In this document: one piece after another, positions 15,976 to 23,219 of the stretch
Layout of the letters: each line of letters opens with the position of its first letter
Numbering within the stretch: the first letter of the stretch is position 1
NCBI GenBank assembly: GCA_019117285.1
Contig: DXAA01000014.1
Location: 1-64,000, forward strand
Length of the DNA stretch: 64,000 bases
Origin: Candidatus Limosilactobacillus intestinigallinarum
GTDB taxonomy: Bacteria > Bacillota > Bacilli > Lactobacillales > Lactobacillaceae
Reading direction: 5' to 3'
Made by a program: the position numbers and the translations under genes
Notes under the pieces: generated by a model
Told to the model about the DNA's origin: nothing
Seen by the model: the letters and a program-made list of their open reading frames with translations, nothing else
Database searches by the model: none

Positions 15976-16511
15976 GGGCACCCCTCCTTCCGCTCGAAGA
16001 CAAAGTGCAGATCGGCAACCGGCTGACTGTCACGGGTGTAATAGTCAACGACGAAGCGGTCGGTCGTCAGCTCAACCACTGCAAAGGTCCCACCGAGACG
16101 GGCATACTGGCCCCGCGGCAGGCTGATGCTGCCGGGGTTGATCATCAGCATTCCGTCCTCAACCGTCACTGCTAGCTGGTGGGTATGGCCGTAGCAGACC
16201 ATGTCCGCTTGTTGCTCCTGCCCCTTCAGCATCAACGGCGTCAGGGTTGAATTAACCTGGTAACGGTGACCATGGGTGGCGTAGACCCGCTGGCCCCCGG
16301 CGACCACCGTCTGCTCCAGCGGGTAGTCCAGACCCCAATCGTTGTTGCCCAGAACGGCAACTTCAAATTGCTGCATCACCGGCAGGGTCGGGGCCATTTC
16401 CGAGTCACCACAGTGGATCATGAGGTCGACTTTATCCTGCCACTGCTGGGTGATCTGCTCAAGGATCTGTTGGTCACCATGGTTATCACTGATCACTAAG
16501 GCCTTCATCAT
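15972..16511 (-). CDS. YsnB/YfcE-type metallophosphoesterase
   Basis: A 179-residue phosphodiesterase of the MJ0936/YfcE family. The metal ligands are seen in SDNHGD, IHCGDSEM, VLGNNDW, ATHGHRY and YGHTHQL. The fold hydrolyses phosphodiesters in vitro; the natural substrate is not known. ATG 16511 overlaps the rdgB stop as ATGA, and the gene's end overlaps cbpB by 4 bp, so murI-rdgB-ysnB-cbpB reads as one operon. Confidence 0.9.
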   Translation of the reverse strand: MMKALVISDNHGDQQILEQITQQWQDKVDLMIHCGDSEMAPTLPVMQQFEVAVLGNNDWGLDYPLEQTVVAGGQRVYATHGHRYQVNSTLTPLMLKGQEQQADMVCYGHTHQLAVTVEDGMLMINPGSISLPRGQYARLGGTFAVVELTTDRFVVDYYTRDSQPVADLHFVFERKEGCP

Positions 16512-17101
16512 GCTCGCCACCATTCCGGGAACCGGGCCATGAAGTCACGCAGGGCCGCGCCCCGGTGGCTGATGGCGTTCTTCTGGTCGGCCGTCAGTTC
16601 AGCCAGGGACTTACCCAGGGAATCAACGAAGAAGAGCGGGTCGTAGCCGAAGCCATTCTCGCCCCGCCGTTCATGGAGGATCCGGCCATCGACCCGACCG
16701 TTGGCAACCAGCTTAGCCCCGTCCGGCTTGAGAGCCACGATGGTTGTGTGGAAGTGGGCCGTCCGTTGGTCATCAGGAACATCAGCCAGTTCATGAAGGA
16801 GCTTGGCGTTGTTCGCTGCATCGTCGTGATCACCGGCGTAGCGGGCCGAGTGGATACCCGGGGCCCCGTTTAAGGCATCGACTACCAGGCCCGAGTCATC
16901 GGCCATCACCGGCAGGTTCAGGGCCCGCATCACGGTTTGGGCCTTGATCGTGGCGTTCTCCTCAAAGCTGGTGCCGTTCTCGTCGATGGTAATCGGTGGG
17001 AAGTCGGCGAGGGTCTTGACCGTGATGTCGTGTGGGGCCAGCATCTTCCGGTACTCCCGGGCCTTGCCAGCGTTCTTGGTCGCAATTACTAAAGTCGTCA
17101 T
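16508..17101 (-). CDS. rdgB: XTP/dITP pyrophosphatase (RdgB/HAM1)
   Basis: A 197-residue non-canonical purine NTP pyrophosphatase that removes XTP and (d)ITP from the nucleotide pool. The signature residues are in IATKNAGKAREY at the N-terminus, FEENATIKA near 48, MADDSGL near 67, PGIHSARYAG near 80, the GFGYDPLF block near 153 and ISHRGAALR near 181. Length is standard. Good AAGGAGG before ATG 17101. Second gene after murI, as in Bacillus. Confidence 0.95.
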   Translation of the reverse strand: MTTLVIATKNAGKAREYRKMLAPHDITVKTLADFPPITIDENGTSFEENATIKAQTVMRALNLPVMADDSGLVVDALNGAPGIHSARYAGDHDDAANNAKLLHELADVPDDQRTAHFHTTIVALKPDGAKLVANGRVDGRILHERRGENGFGYDPLFFVDSLGKSLAELTADQKNAISHRGAALRDFMARFPEWWRA

Positions 17102-17119
17102 CGAAATCGTCCTCCTTGT

Positions 17120-17911
17120 CTACAGGTCAACGTGGTCACAGCTGGTGAATTGGCCGGCGAGCCACTGCTGGGCCCCAGTCACCAGGTCCGCCCGGTCACC
17201 GGTCGTGTACAGTTTTACCGTTCCCGCGTCCTGGTCCGCTAGCAGTTCCTGGGCAGTTAAGGTTGCCTGGGCCTGCTTGATGGTCTCATAGGCCGGGTCG
17301 ATCAGGCGAACATTGGGCCCCATCTTCTGCCGAATCTCAGGCGCCAGGAACGGGAAGTGGGTACAACCCAAAATTAGGCCGTCGACCGGGTGCTGGTCAA
17401 AAAATTGCAAGGCCGCATTAACCGTTTCCTGGGCCTGCGGGGTCCCGGTCAGGCCGTGTTCGACGATAGGAACCATTTCCTGAGCCGCGTGACTATAAAC
17501 CGTCATCTGGGGAGCCAGGCGGTGGATGGTCGCTGGGTAGGCCCCCTTCTTGATGGTTGACGCGGTGCCGATCACACCGACCGTCTTCAGGTGGTGGTGG
17601 ACTGCCGCAATCGCCCCAGGCTCAATCACCCCGATCACCGGAACCGGCAAGGTTTGTTGCAGGAGGGGCAGGGCCGCCCCGGTCGCGGTATTGCAGGCCA
17701 CAATCATCATCTTGATATCCTGTTCAACCAGGAAGTGGCCGATGTTTAACACCAAGTGCTGCAACTCATCCTGGCTCTTGGTTCCATAGGGAAAGTGCCC
17801 CTGATCACCCACGAAGACGAGTGATTCCTTGGGGAGCTGCTGGTGGAGGACCCGCATCACCGATAGGCCACCGAGTCCAGAATCCATTAAGCCAATTGGC
17901 CGTTCATCCAT
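17120..17911 (-). CDS. murI: Glutamate racemase
   Basis: A 263-residue racemase making D-glutamate for peptidoglycan. Both catalytic cysteines are present: VACNTATG near residue 73 and LGCTHFPF near 184, with MDSGLGGLSV at the N-terminus and VIEPGA near 97. ATG 17911 is preferred over an in-frame GTG three codons earlier because GAGG lies 8 nt upstream of the ATG. It leads the operon and is divergent from yslB. Confidence 0.96.
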   Translation of the reverse strand: MDERPIGLMDSGLGGLSVMRVLHQQLPKESLVFVGDQGHFPYGTKSQDELQHLVLNIGHFLVEQDIKMMIVACNTATGAALPLLQQTLPVPVIGVIEPGAIAAVHHHLKTVGVIGTASTIKKGAYPATIHRLAPQMTVYSHAAQEMVPIVEHGLTGTPQAQETVNAALQFFDQHPVDGLILGCTHFPFLAPEIRQKMGPNVRLIDPAYETIKQAQATLTAQELLADQDAGTVKLYTTGDRADLVTGAQQWLAGQFTSCDHVDL

Positions 17912-18040
17912 TTCATTCACCTCATTAAATTCAACGTTTTTATTTGATCCGTTTAAAATTGCTTGAAACTATATTATCGTTTTCCAGCGCGAATTTTGCA
18001 AGTTTTGAAAAATTTTACTATTCCCACCGCCATTTTTAAG

Positions 18041-18046
18041 TATAAT
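18041..18046 (+). promoter_or_regulatory. yslB -10 element
   Basis: A perfect TATAAT 34 bp before the yslB start; no convincing -35 at 16-18 bp, so it is a partial promoter call. Confidence 0.35.
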
Positions 18047-18079
18047 AGGATTGATTGCGATAAAGGAGCGAGAAATTTA

Positions 18080-18628
18080 ATGAGTCAAAAACGTTATGAT
18101 CAATTGCTAGCCAGCCACCAGGGCCTGATGAATGGCACCCTGCGTGACGTCATCCTGCCAAGCATCCTCGGCAAGGAAGCCGACGACATGCTCTACTGGA
18201 TCGGGAAAGACCTGGCGCGGGAGTACCCGGTCGCCACCCATGATGACCTTATCATTTTGACTCACCAGCTGGGGCTTGGGGACCTGCAGCTGCAACGCCA
18301 TGATAAGACCAGCCAGGTCTGGCGGCTGGGGGGCCCACTCGTGGCCGAACGGATCCACCGTGACGAGGAGCAGACCTCCTTTGGCCTGGAGCTAGGCTTC
18401 CTGGCCCAGGAGATTGAGTTCCAGCTCGGGACAGTCGCCGAGGCCGAGCTCACCGATCGGCACCACGAATACGTCGATATCACCGTCCAGAACGACCCCA
18501 AGACTGACGCCGATAGCGAGCGAAGTGAGCTTGTCACCTTCATCCACGTGACCGCTCCCCAGGCCGATGAATCAGCGCCCAAGAAGAAGCACAAGCGCTC
18601 ACTACTGAAGAAGAAACACGATAAATAG
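18080..18628 (+). CDS. yslB: YslB family protein (DUF2507)
   Basis: A 182-residue cytosolic protein of the YslB family, related to V4R-type ligand-binding domains. Conserved pieces include RDVILPSILGKEADDMLYW near residue 22 and FGLELGFLAQEIE near 100. A Lys-rich C-terminal tail (KKKHKRSLLKKKH) is added. Function unknown. Start ATG 18080 with AAAGGAG at 18062-18068; the frame stays open further upstream, but that part is not coding by any sign. The neighbourhood (trxA, mutS2, murI) is that of Bacillus yslB. Confidence 0.85.
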   Translation: MSQKRYDQLLASHQGLMNGTLRDVILPSILGKEADDMLYWIGKDLAREYPVATHDDLIILTHQLGLGDLQLQRHDKTSQVWRLGGPLVAERIHRDEEQTSFGLELGFLAQEIEFQLGTVAEAELTDRHHEYVDITVQNDPKTDADSERSELVTFIHVTAPQADESAPKKKHKRSLLKKKHDK

Positions 18629-18630
18629 CA

Positions 18631-18673
18631 AGAAGACCTGATGAACTGTGCAAGTTCATCAGGTCTTCTTTTT
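18631..18673. terminator. Bidirectional terminator between yslB and trxA
   Basis: The perfect stem AGAAGACCTGATGAAC / GTTCATCAGGTCTTCT is followed by T residues on the plus strand. It serves the convergent yslB and trxA. Confidence 0.85.
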
Positions 18674-18678
18674 ATGCC

Positions 18679-18993
18679 TTATGCCGTGTATTGTTGCAGG
18701 ATCTGCTGCAGCTGTTCCTTCGGATGGTAACCGACGATTTGGTCAACCACCTGACCGTCCTTCTTGATCATCAGGGTTGGAATACTCATGATCCGGAACT
18801 GCTGGGCCGTGGCCGGGTTCTGGTCAACATCCAACTTGAAGAAGTTGACCTCCGGCATCTCCTCAGAGAGGGCCTCGACCACTGGTGATTGCATCCGACA
18901 CGGTCCACACCAGGTCGCCCAGAAGTCAATCAGGGCCACCCCGGTTGCCGTATCCTGTTCAAAGCTTTGGTCAGTTGTTACGTTAACAGCCAT
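18679..18993 (-). CDS. trxA: Thioredoxin
   Basis: A 104-residue classical thioredoxin with FWATWCGPCRMQ near residues 25-36, the cis-proline in SIPTLMIKKDG near 72 and a normal fold length. It reduces disulfides in the cytosol with NADPH via thioredoxin reductase. It follows mutS2 by 88 bp, and TAGGAGGA precedes ATG 18993. Probably transcribed with mutS2 and also from its own promoter, though none is clear. Confidence 0.96.
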   Translation of the reverse strand: MAVNVTTDQSFEQDTATGVALIDFWATWCGPCRMQSPVVEALSEEMPEVNFFKLDVDQNPATAQQFRIMSIPTLMIKKDGQVVDQIVGYHPKEQLQQILQQYTA

Positions 18994-19081
18994 TTGCTCG
19001 TCCTCCTATCGAATTGGTTACCCTTATTCTAGCAGAGGGCGCCCGTCCTGTCACGATTGCTGCTTACTTTTACTTAGTAGA

Positions 19082-21451
19082 CTACAGGTTGACAATCGTG
19101 GCCCCGTCACCACCGTTGTTCGGTGCCGCATAGCTGAAAGACTTGACCCGCGGGTTACTCTGCAGGTACTGCTGGGTTCCCTTCCGCAGGGCCCCGGTCC
19201 CCTTTCCGTGAATGATGGTAACCGAAGACAGGTTGTTCAAGAGGGCGTGATCGATGAAATCGCTGAGCTCACTCATCGCCTGTTCGTAGCGGTGACCACG
19301 CAGGTCCAGCCGCGCCGAGGTATGCCGGGTCTGGGTGGTATGAATGGCACTCGACCGCCGCGTGGTCTTCTCCTTTGGCAGTGATTTCTTGGCGACCTTC
19401 TCTAGGTCCTGTTCGTCGATCTCCATCTTAAGGATCCCGATCTGGACCTCCCACTTATGGTTGCCCCGTTTATCGAGCAGCTCACCATACTGGCCATAGG
19501 ACTTGACCAGGACGGCATCTCCGACGTGGAGGTCGTGCTTGGCCTTGGCCCGTTTGAGGACACTATTATGTTTGAGACGGGGATCCTCCTGGTGCAAGGC
19601 GTTTAGGGCCCCCTGGGCGTCGATCAGCTGATTCTCCTTAACGTTGGCCCCCTGCTGAACCTCCAGTTGCCGGAGGTGGTGGATGATGCTATTGGCCTTC
19701 CGCTTGGCCATCGATACCTGGTGGTTGGCCTTGGACCGGGCCTGGTCGAAGAGCTTGTCCCGCTGCTCGTTGAACCGGGTTAGCTTCTCATCCAGTTCCT
19801 TCTGGGTCCGCTCGTTCTCCTCGACCAGCTTACTCAGACGTTCGCTCTCCTCACGGCCAGCCTTCCGTTGGGCCACCAGGTCACCGATCATCTGGTTGAG
19901 GTCCTGACTATCATCACTGACCAGCGACCGGGCCTCGTCGATCACGGCCGTGTCAATGCCCAGCCGCTGGGCAATCTCAATCCCGTTGGACCGCCCCGGG
20001 ATCCCCAGCAGGAGTCGGTAGGTCGGCTGGAGGGTCTCCTGGTCAAACTCCATGCTGGCGTTGATCGTCTTAGCCCGGTCATAACCATAGACCTTCAATT
20101 CCGGGTAGTGGGTCGTGATGACGACCGTACTTCCCTTGCTGCCGATCTGGTCAAGGATTGCCATCGCCAGGGCTGCCCCCTCCTTGGGGTCGGTCCCGGC
20201 ACCGAGTTCATCCAGCAGGACCAGGCTGCGAGCGGTGATCTGTTCGAGGATCGCCTTAACGTTATCCATGTGCCCCGAGAAGGTTGACAGGTTCTGCTCC
20301 AGGGACTGTTCATCCCCGATGTCGGCGAAGATGTTGTCGAAGACGCCGATCGTACTCCCCTCCTCGGCCGGAATGAAGAGCCCTGATTGTCCCATCAGCT
20401 GGATCAGGCCAAACGTCTTCAGGGTGATCGTCTTCCCACCGGTGTTCGGTCCAGTGATCACGATCGCCTGGTAGTCGCCACCAACCTTGATATCGTTTGG
20501 GACCACTTTGTGCGGGTCGATCAAAGGATGGCGGGCATGCCGGAGGTTAACGTGGTTCTCGCGGCTCAAGATCGGCAGGCTGGCCTTCATGTCATGGGCC
20601 AGGGCCGCCTTGGCGTTGATAAAGTCCAGCTTCCCCAACACCCGTTCGTTGTTCTGGATGTCGTGACGGTAGGGGGCGATCAGGGCCGATAATTCGGCCA
20701 GGATCCGCAGCATTTCCTGCCGTTCCTCAATCTGGGCCTGACGAAGACGGTTGTTGTACTCAACCACCCCGGCCGGTTCAATGTAAAGGGTCTGGCCACT
20801 GGCACTCTGGTCATGGACCACCCCACCGAGTTTATTCCGGTAACGGGCCAGGGCCGGAACAACGTAACGGTCGTTCCGGATCGTCACCACCGGTTCACTG
20901 AGGTACTTGGCCCCCTTGCCCCGGGTATAGCGCTCCATCTGCTGATGGATCTCACCCTCGGTCTTGACGATCAACTGCCGGATCCCGTGCAGCTTGGTGG
21001 AGGCCTCATCGTTCAGGCGGCCATCTGGGTCCACCGACCGAATCAGGCGCTGGGTAATCGATGGAATGGTTACCAGGCGATCCACCAGCTGGTCAAGCAC
21101 CCGGAGCTTGATCTTCTTCTCCCGCATCTGGTCGAAGAAATTCTTCACGCTCATGCTGGTCTGCAGAACCTTGGTCACCTGGGCCAGCTCCGTTCCGTTC
21201 AGGTTGGCACCGATCTTGAGCCGCTTCATCTGGGGCTGGATGTCAGCCAACTTGGGGATCGGAATACCGCCCTCCAGCCGCAGAATGTCGGCCCCATCGG
21301 TAGTCTCCGTCAGGTAACGTTGGACGCGGTCATAGTCCCCCTGGGGCGCCATGCGTTCCAGTTCGTGGTGTCCGGCTGCCGAAACCAGGTAGCGGGCCAG
21401 CATCCCCTTGACGCGTGCAAATTCTAGTGTTTCCGTAATCTTATGGTTCAT
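19082..21451 (-). CDS. mutS2: Endonuclease MutS2
   Basis: A 789-residue MutS2. The ATPase has Walker A TGPNTGGKTITLK near residue 332 and LLDELGAGTDPKEGAALA near 410. A coiled-coil segment (about 515-630) and KOW-like region follow. The C-terminal Smr nuclease domain carries LDLRGHRYEQAM near 713 and IHGKGTGALRKG near 750. In Bacillus, MutS2 splits collided ribosomes; in other species it suppresses recombination. Start ATG 21451 is 7 nt after AAGGAAG, better than the ATG two codons upstream. Confidence 0.96.
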   Translation of the reverse strand: MNHKITETLEFARVKGMLARYLVSAAGHHELERMAPQGDYDRVQRYLTETTDGADILRLEGGIPIPKLADIQPQMKRLKIGANLNGTELAQVTKVLQTSMSVKNFFDQMREKKIKLRVLDQLVDRLVTIPSITQRLIRSVDPDGRLNDEASTKLHGIRQLIVKTEGEIHQQMERYTRGKGAKYLSEPVVTIRNDRYVVPALARYRNKLGGVVHDQSASGQTLYIEPAGVVEYNNRLRQAQIEERQEMLRILAELSALIAPYRHDIQNNERVLGKLDFINAKAALAHDMKASLPILSRENHVNLRHARHPLIDPHKVVPNDIKVGGDYQAIVITGPNTGGKTITLKTFGLIQLMGQSGLFIPAEEGSTIGVFDNIFADIGDEQSLEQNLSTFSGHMDNVKAILEQITARSLVLLDELGAGTDPKEGAALAMAILDQIGSKGSTVVITTHYPELKVYGYDRAKTINASMEFDQETLQPTYRLLLGIPGRSNGIEIAQRLGIDTAVIDEARSLVSDDSQDLNQMIGDLVAQRKAGREESERLSKLVEENERTQKELDEKLTRFNEQRDKLFDQARSKANHQVSMAKRKANSIIHHLRQLEVQQGANVKENQLIDAQGALNALHQEDPRLKHNSVLKRAKAKHDLHVGDAVLVKSYGQYGELLDKRGNHKWEVQIGILKMEIDEQDLEKVAKKSLPKEKTTRRSSAIHTTQTRHTSARLDLRGHRYEQAMSELSDFIDHALLNNLSSVTIIHGKGTGALRKGTQQYLQSNPRVKSFSYAAPNNGGDGATIVNL

Positions 21452-21464
21452 TCTCATTCTTCCT

Positions 21465-21992
21465 TTATTTAAGCGTACTGAGCATCAGCTGGGCCAGGCC
21501 CGGGGTCTGGTTGATCATAAACTGGGCCAGGCCTGAGTTAGCCAACTGCAGCTGCCACCAACCAGCGGGCCACAGCTGGAGGATCACTAGGGCCACGTAG
21601 ATCACCACGTAGCCAATCACTAATGACAGGATGCCCCCGGCCAGCTGATCAAAGGTGCCAATCACCGGCAGTCGTTTGATCCAGTGAAGCTTGCTGATCC
21701 CCCAATGACAAAGCACCGAGACCAGGGTGAAGATCACCAGGAAGGCAATCCCGTTATAGAAAAAGACGTTGTTGTCGACCGTCTTCAACATGGCCGTCGA
21801 GTAGACCGCGTTCCGGCTGACGTCGGGCAACAGGCCACTCAGGCCGGTACCGATCGCCCGGGCTCCCCACTTGGCAACCAGCCAGCTGACCAGGTAGGTG
21901 CCGGCATACAGAACCATCATTAGCAGGCCGCGCCGGTGACCATTGATGAAGCAGCCGATCAGAATCAAAATAATCAACGTTGTTAGAATCAT
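21465..21992 (-). CDS. CvpA family membrane protein
   Basis: A 175-residue protein with four hydrophobic segments (about residues 3-18, 25-45, 78-98 and 118-142) and the GHRRGLLMM motif typical of CvpA after the first helix. CvpA was named for colicin V production; its role in Firmicutes is unknown. It precedes mutS2 as in Bacillus (yshB-mutS2). The zapA gene that precedes cvpA there is not present here; yrzB is adjacent instead. Confidence 0.88.
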   Translation of the reverse strand: MILTTLIILILIGCFINGHRRGLLMMVLYAGTYLVSWLVAKWGARAIGTGLSGLLPDVSRNAVYSTAMLKTVDNNVFFYNGIAFLVIFTLVSVLCHWGISKLHWIKRLPVIGTFDQLAGGILSLVIGYVVIYVALVILQLWPAGWWQLQLANSGLAQFMINQTPGLAQLMLSTLK

Positions 21993-22010
21993 GTTATTAC
22001 CCGTTCGATA

Positions 22011-22048
22011 GAAAAGGGAAGCAGCAGCCCCCTGGCTACCACTTCCCG
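22011..22048 (-). terminator. Terminator after the ireB-ruvX-yrzB operon
   Basis: On the minus strand GGGAAG...GTAGCC and GGCTGC...CTTCCC form a long hairpin followed by TTTTCT. Confidence 0.65.
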
Positions 22049-22063
22049 ATTACTCGCTATTTA

Positions 22064-22366
22064 TTAAGCATTGAAGTTTCCGTCATCATCGAGGAAGGTG
22101 TTTAAGACCTGTTCGACCATGTCCCATTCCTTGTCGTCTTCGATCGGTACCAGGTCCTGACCATCGCCGTCTTCATTGTCGGCCACGATGTAGGCCTGAA
22201 TGTCAACTGAATCGTCATTTTCCTGTTCAGCAGGATAAATGAAGATGTAGGACTTACCGTAATCATCGGAATCGAAGGTAAACAGTTCCTTGAAGAGCTG
22301 TTCGTTACCATCCTCGTCGATCAGGGTGATTAAGTTTTCATCGTTGTTAGATTGTTGTTTACCCAT
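22064..22366 (-). CDS. yrzB: DUF1292 (YrzB-like) acidic protein
   Basis: A 100-residue very acidic protein with the DUF1292 pattern: [19 protein letters not shown] near the N-terminus, [10 protein letters not shown] near 40 and VLNTFLDDD near the end. Function unknown. It is always found after ruvX in Firmicutes, here 12 bp downstream, as the third gene of the ireB-ruvX-yrzB operon. Confidence 0.92.
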   Translation of the reverse strand: MGKQQSNNDENLITLIDEDGNEQLFKELFTFDSDDYGKSYIFIYPAEQENDDSVDIQAYIVADNEDGDGQDLVPIEDDKEWDMVEQVLNTFLDDDGNFNA

Positions 22367-22378
22367 ATTGATTCATCC

Positions 22379-22822
22379 TTATTTTAATTTCTGGACTAAG
22401 CGGCCGTGACGATCCAAGTAACTCTGCAGAATAAAGGTTGCAGCGACTTCATCGATCACCTTTTTTTGCTTGGCCCGTGAGATGTCGGCCTCCTCGACCA
22501 GCATCCGGTGGGCCTCAACGGTGGTTAGTCGTTCGTCTTGGAAATCAATGGGGATATCCGGAAAACGCTGGGCGAGAAGGTCACCATAGTGCTTGGAGGC
22601 ATCCACCCGCGGTCCTTCCGTGTTGTTCATGTTCTTTGGCAGACCAACTACAAAACCGGCCACCTGTTCCTTGGCCACCAGCTCAGCAACCCGATCAATC
22701 CCGAAGACCTCGTTGTCCTCGTCGATGGGAATGATCTCAACCGCCTGTGCTGTCCAGCCAAGGGGATCACTAACCGCAATCCCAACCGTCTTTGAGCCAA
22801 CATCGAGCCCCATTAGTCTCAT
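22379..22822 (-). CDS. ruvX: Holliday junction resolvase-like RuvX (YqgF)
   Basis: A 147-residue RNase H-fold nuclease. [16 protein letters not shown] at the N-terminus supplies the first catalytic Asp, [10 protein letters not shown] near 57 the middle motif, and [11 protein letters not shown] near 96 plus [13 protein letters not shown] near 118 the remaining acidic residues. The family has been linked both to Holliday junction resolution and to 16S rRNA 5' processing. ATG 22822 overlaps the ireB stop as ATGA. Confidence 0.95.
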   Translation of the reverse strand: MRLMGLDVGSKTVGIAVSDPLGWTAQAVEIIPIDEDNEVFGIDRVAELVAKEQVAGFVVGLPKNMNNTEGPRVDASKHYGDLLAQRFPDIPIDFQDERLTTVEAHRMLVEEADISRAKQKKVIDEVAATFILQSYLDRHGRLVQKLK

Positions 22823-23088
22823 TTGGTCTCACCATTATTCTTCAGATACGATACAACTAATTCCTCAATGATCTCGTCACGTTCGTGCTGACGGATCAAG
22901 TTTCGGGCATCGTTTAGGCGGGGAATGTAGGCGGGATCACCAGACAGGAGATAACCCACAATTTGGTTGATCGGGTTGTAGCCCTTCTCCTCCAAGGATT
23001 CATAAACCGTCTTCAGGGTATCCTTGATATTCTTTTGCCGTTCCTGACCAAAGTCATAGAACATCGTTTCATCATTATTGGTAGTCAT
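22819..23088 (-). CDS. ireB: IreB family regulatory phosphoprotein (UPF0297)
   Basis: An 89-residue protein matching IreB/Yrz[23 protein letters not shown] near the start, [25 protein letters not shown] in the middle and [13 protein letters not shown] at the end. In Enterococcus, IreB is phosphorylated by the PASTA kinase IreK and modulates cephalosporin resistance. The Thr-rich N-terminus (MTTNNDET) is the phosphorylated region there. First gene of the operon, with GGAGGTGA before ATG 23088 and a promoter upstream. Confidence 0.94.
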   Translation of the reverse strand: MTTNNDETMFYDFGQERQKNIKDTLKTVYESLEEKGYNPINQIVGYLLSGDPAYIPRLNDARNLIRQHERDEIIEELVVSYLKNNGETK

Positions 23089-23122
23089 TAATCGTCACCT
23101 CCGACTAGTCTCTTAGCTATAT

Positions 23123-23151
23123 ATTTTACTATAAATGTTGATAAATCACAA
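23123..23151 (-). promoter_or_regulatory. ireB operon promoter
   Basis: On the minus strand TTGTGA (23146-23151), a 17 bp spacer and TAAAAT (23123-23128), 35 bp before the ireB start. Confidence 0.5.
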
Positions 23152-23164
23152 TTGTGAGGCTCTA

Positions 23165-23209
23165 CAAGAAAGCGGCAACCGGCTGGCGTCCTGCCAGCTG
23201 ATTGCCGCT
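23165..23209 (-). terminator. alaS terminator
   Basis: On the minus strand AGCGGCAA...GCTGGC / GCCAGC...TTGCCGCT with a T-rich tail lies just past the alaS stop. Confidence 0.75.
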
Positions 23210-23219
23210 CAATAAAACA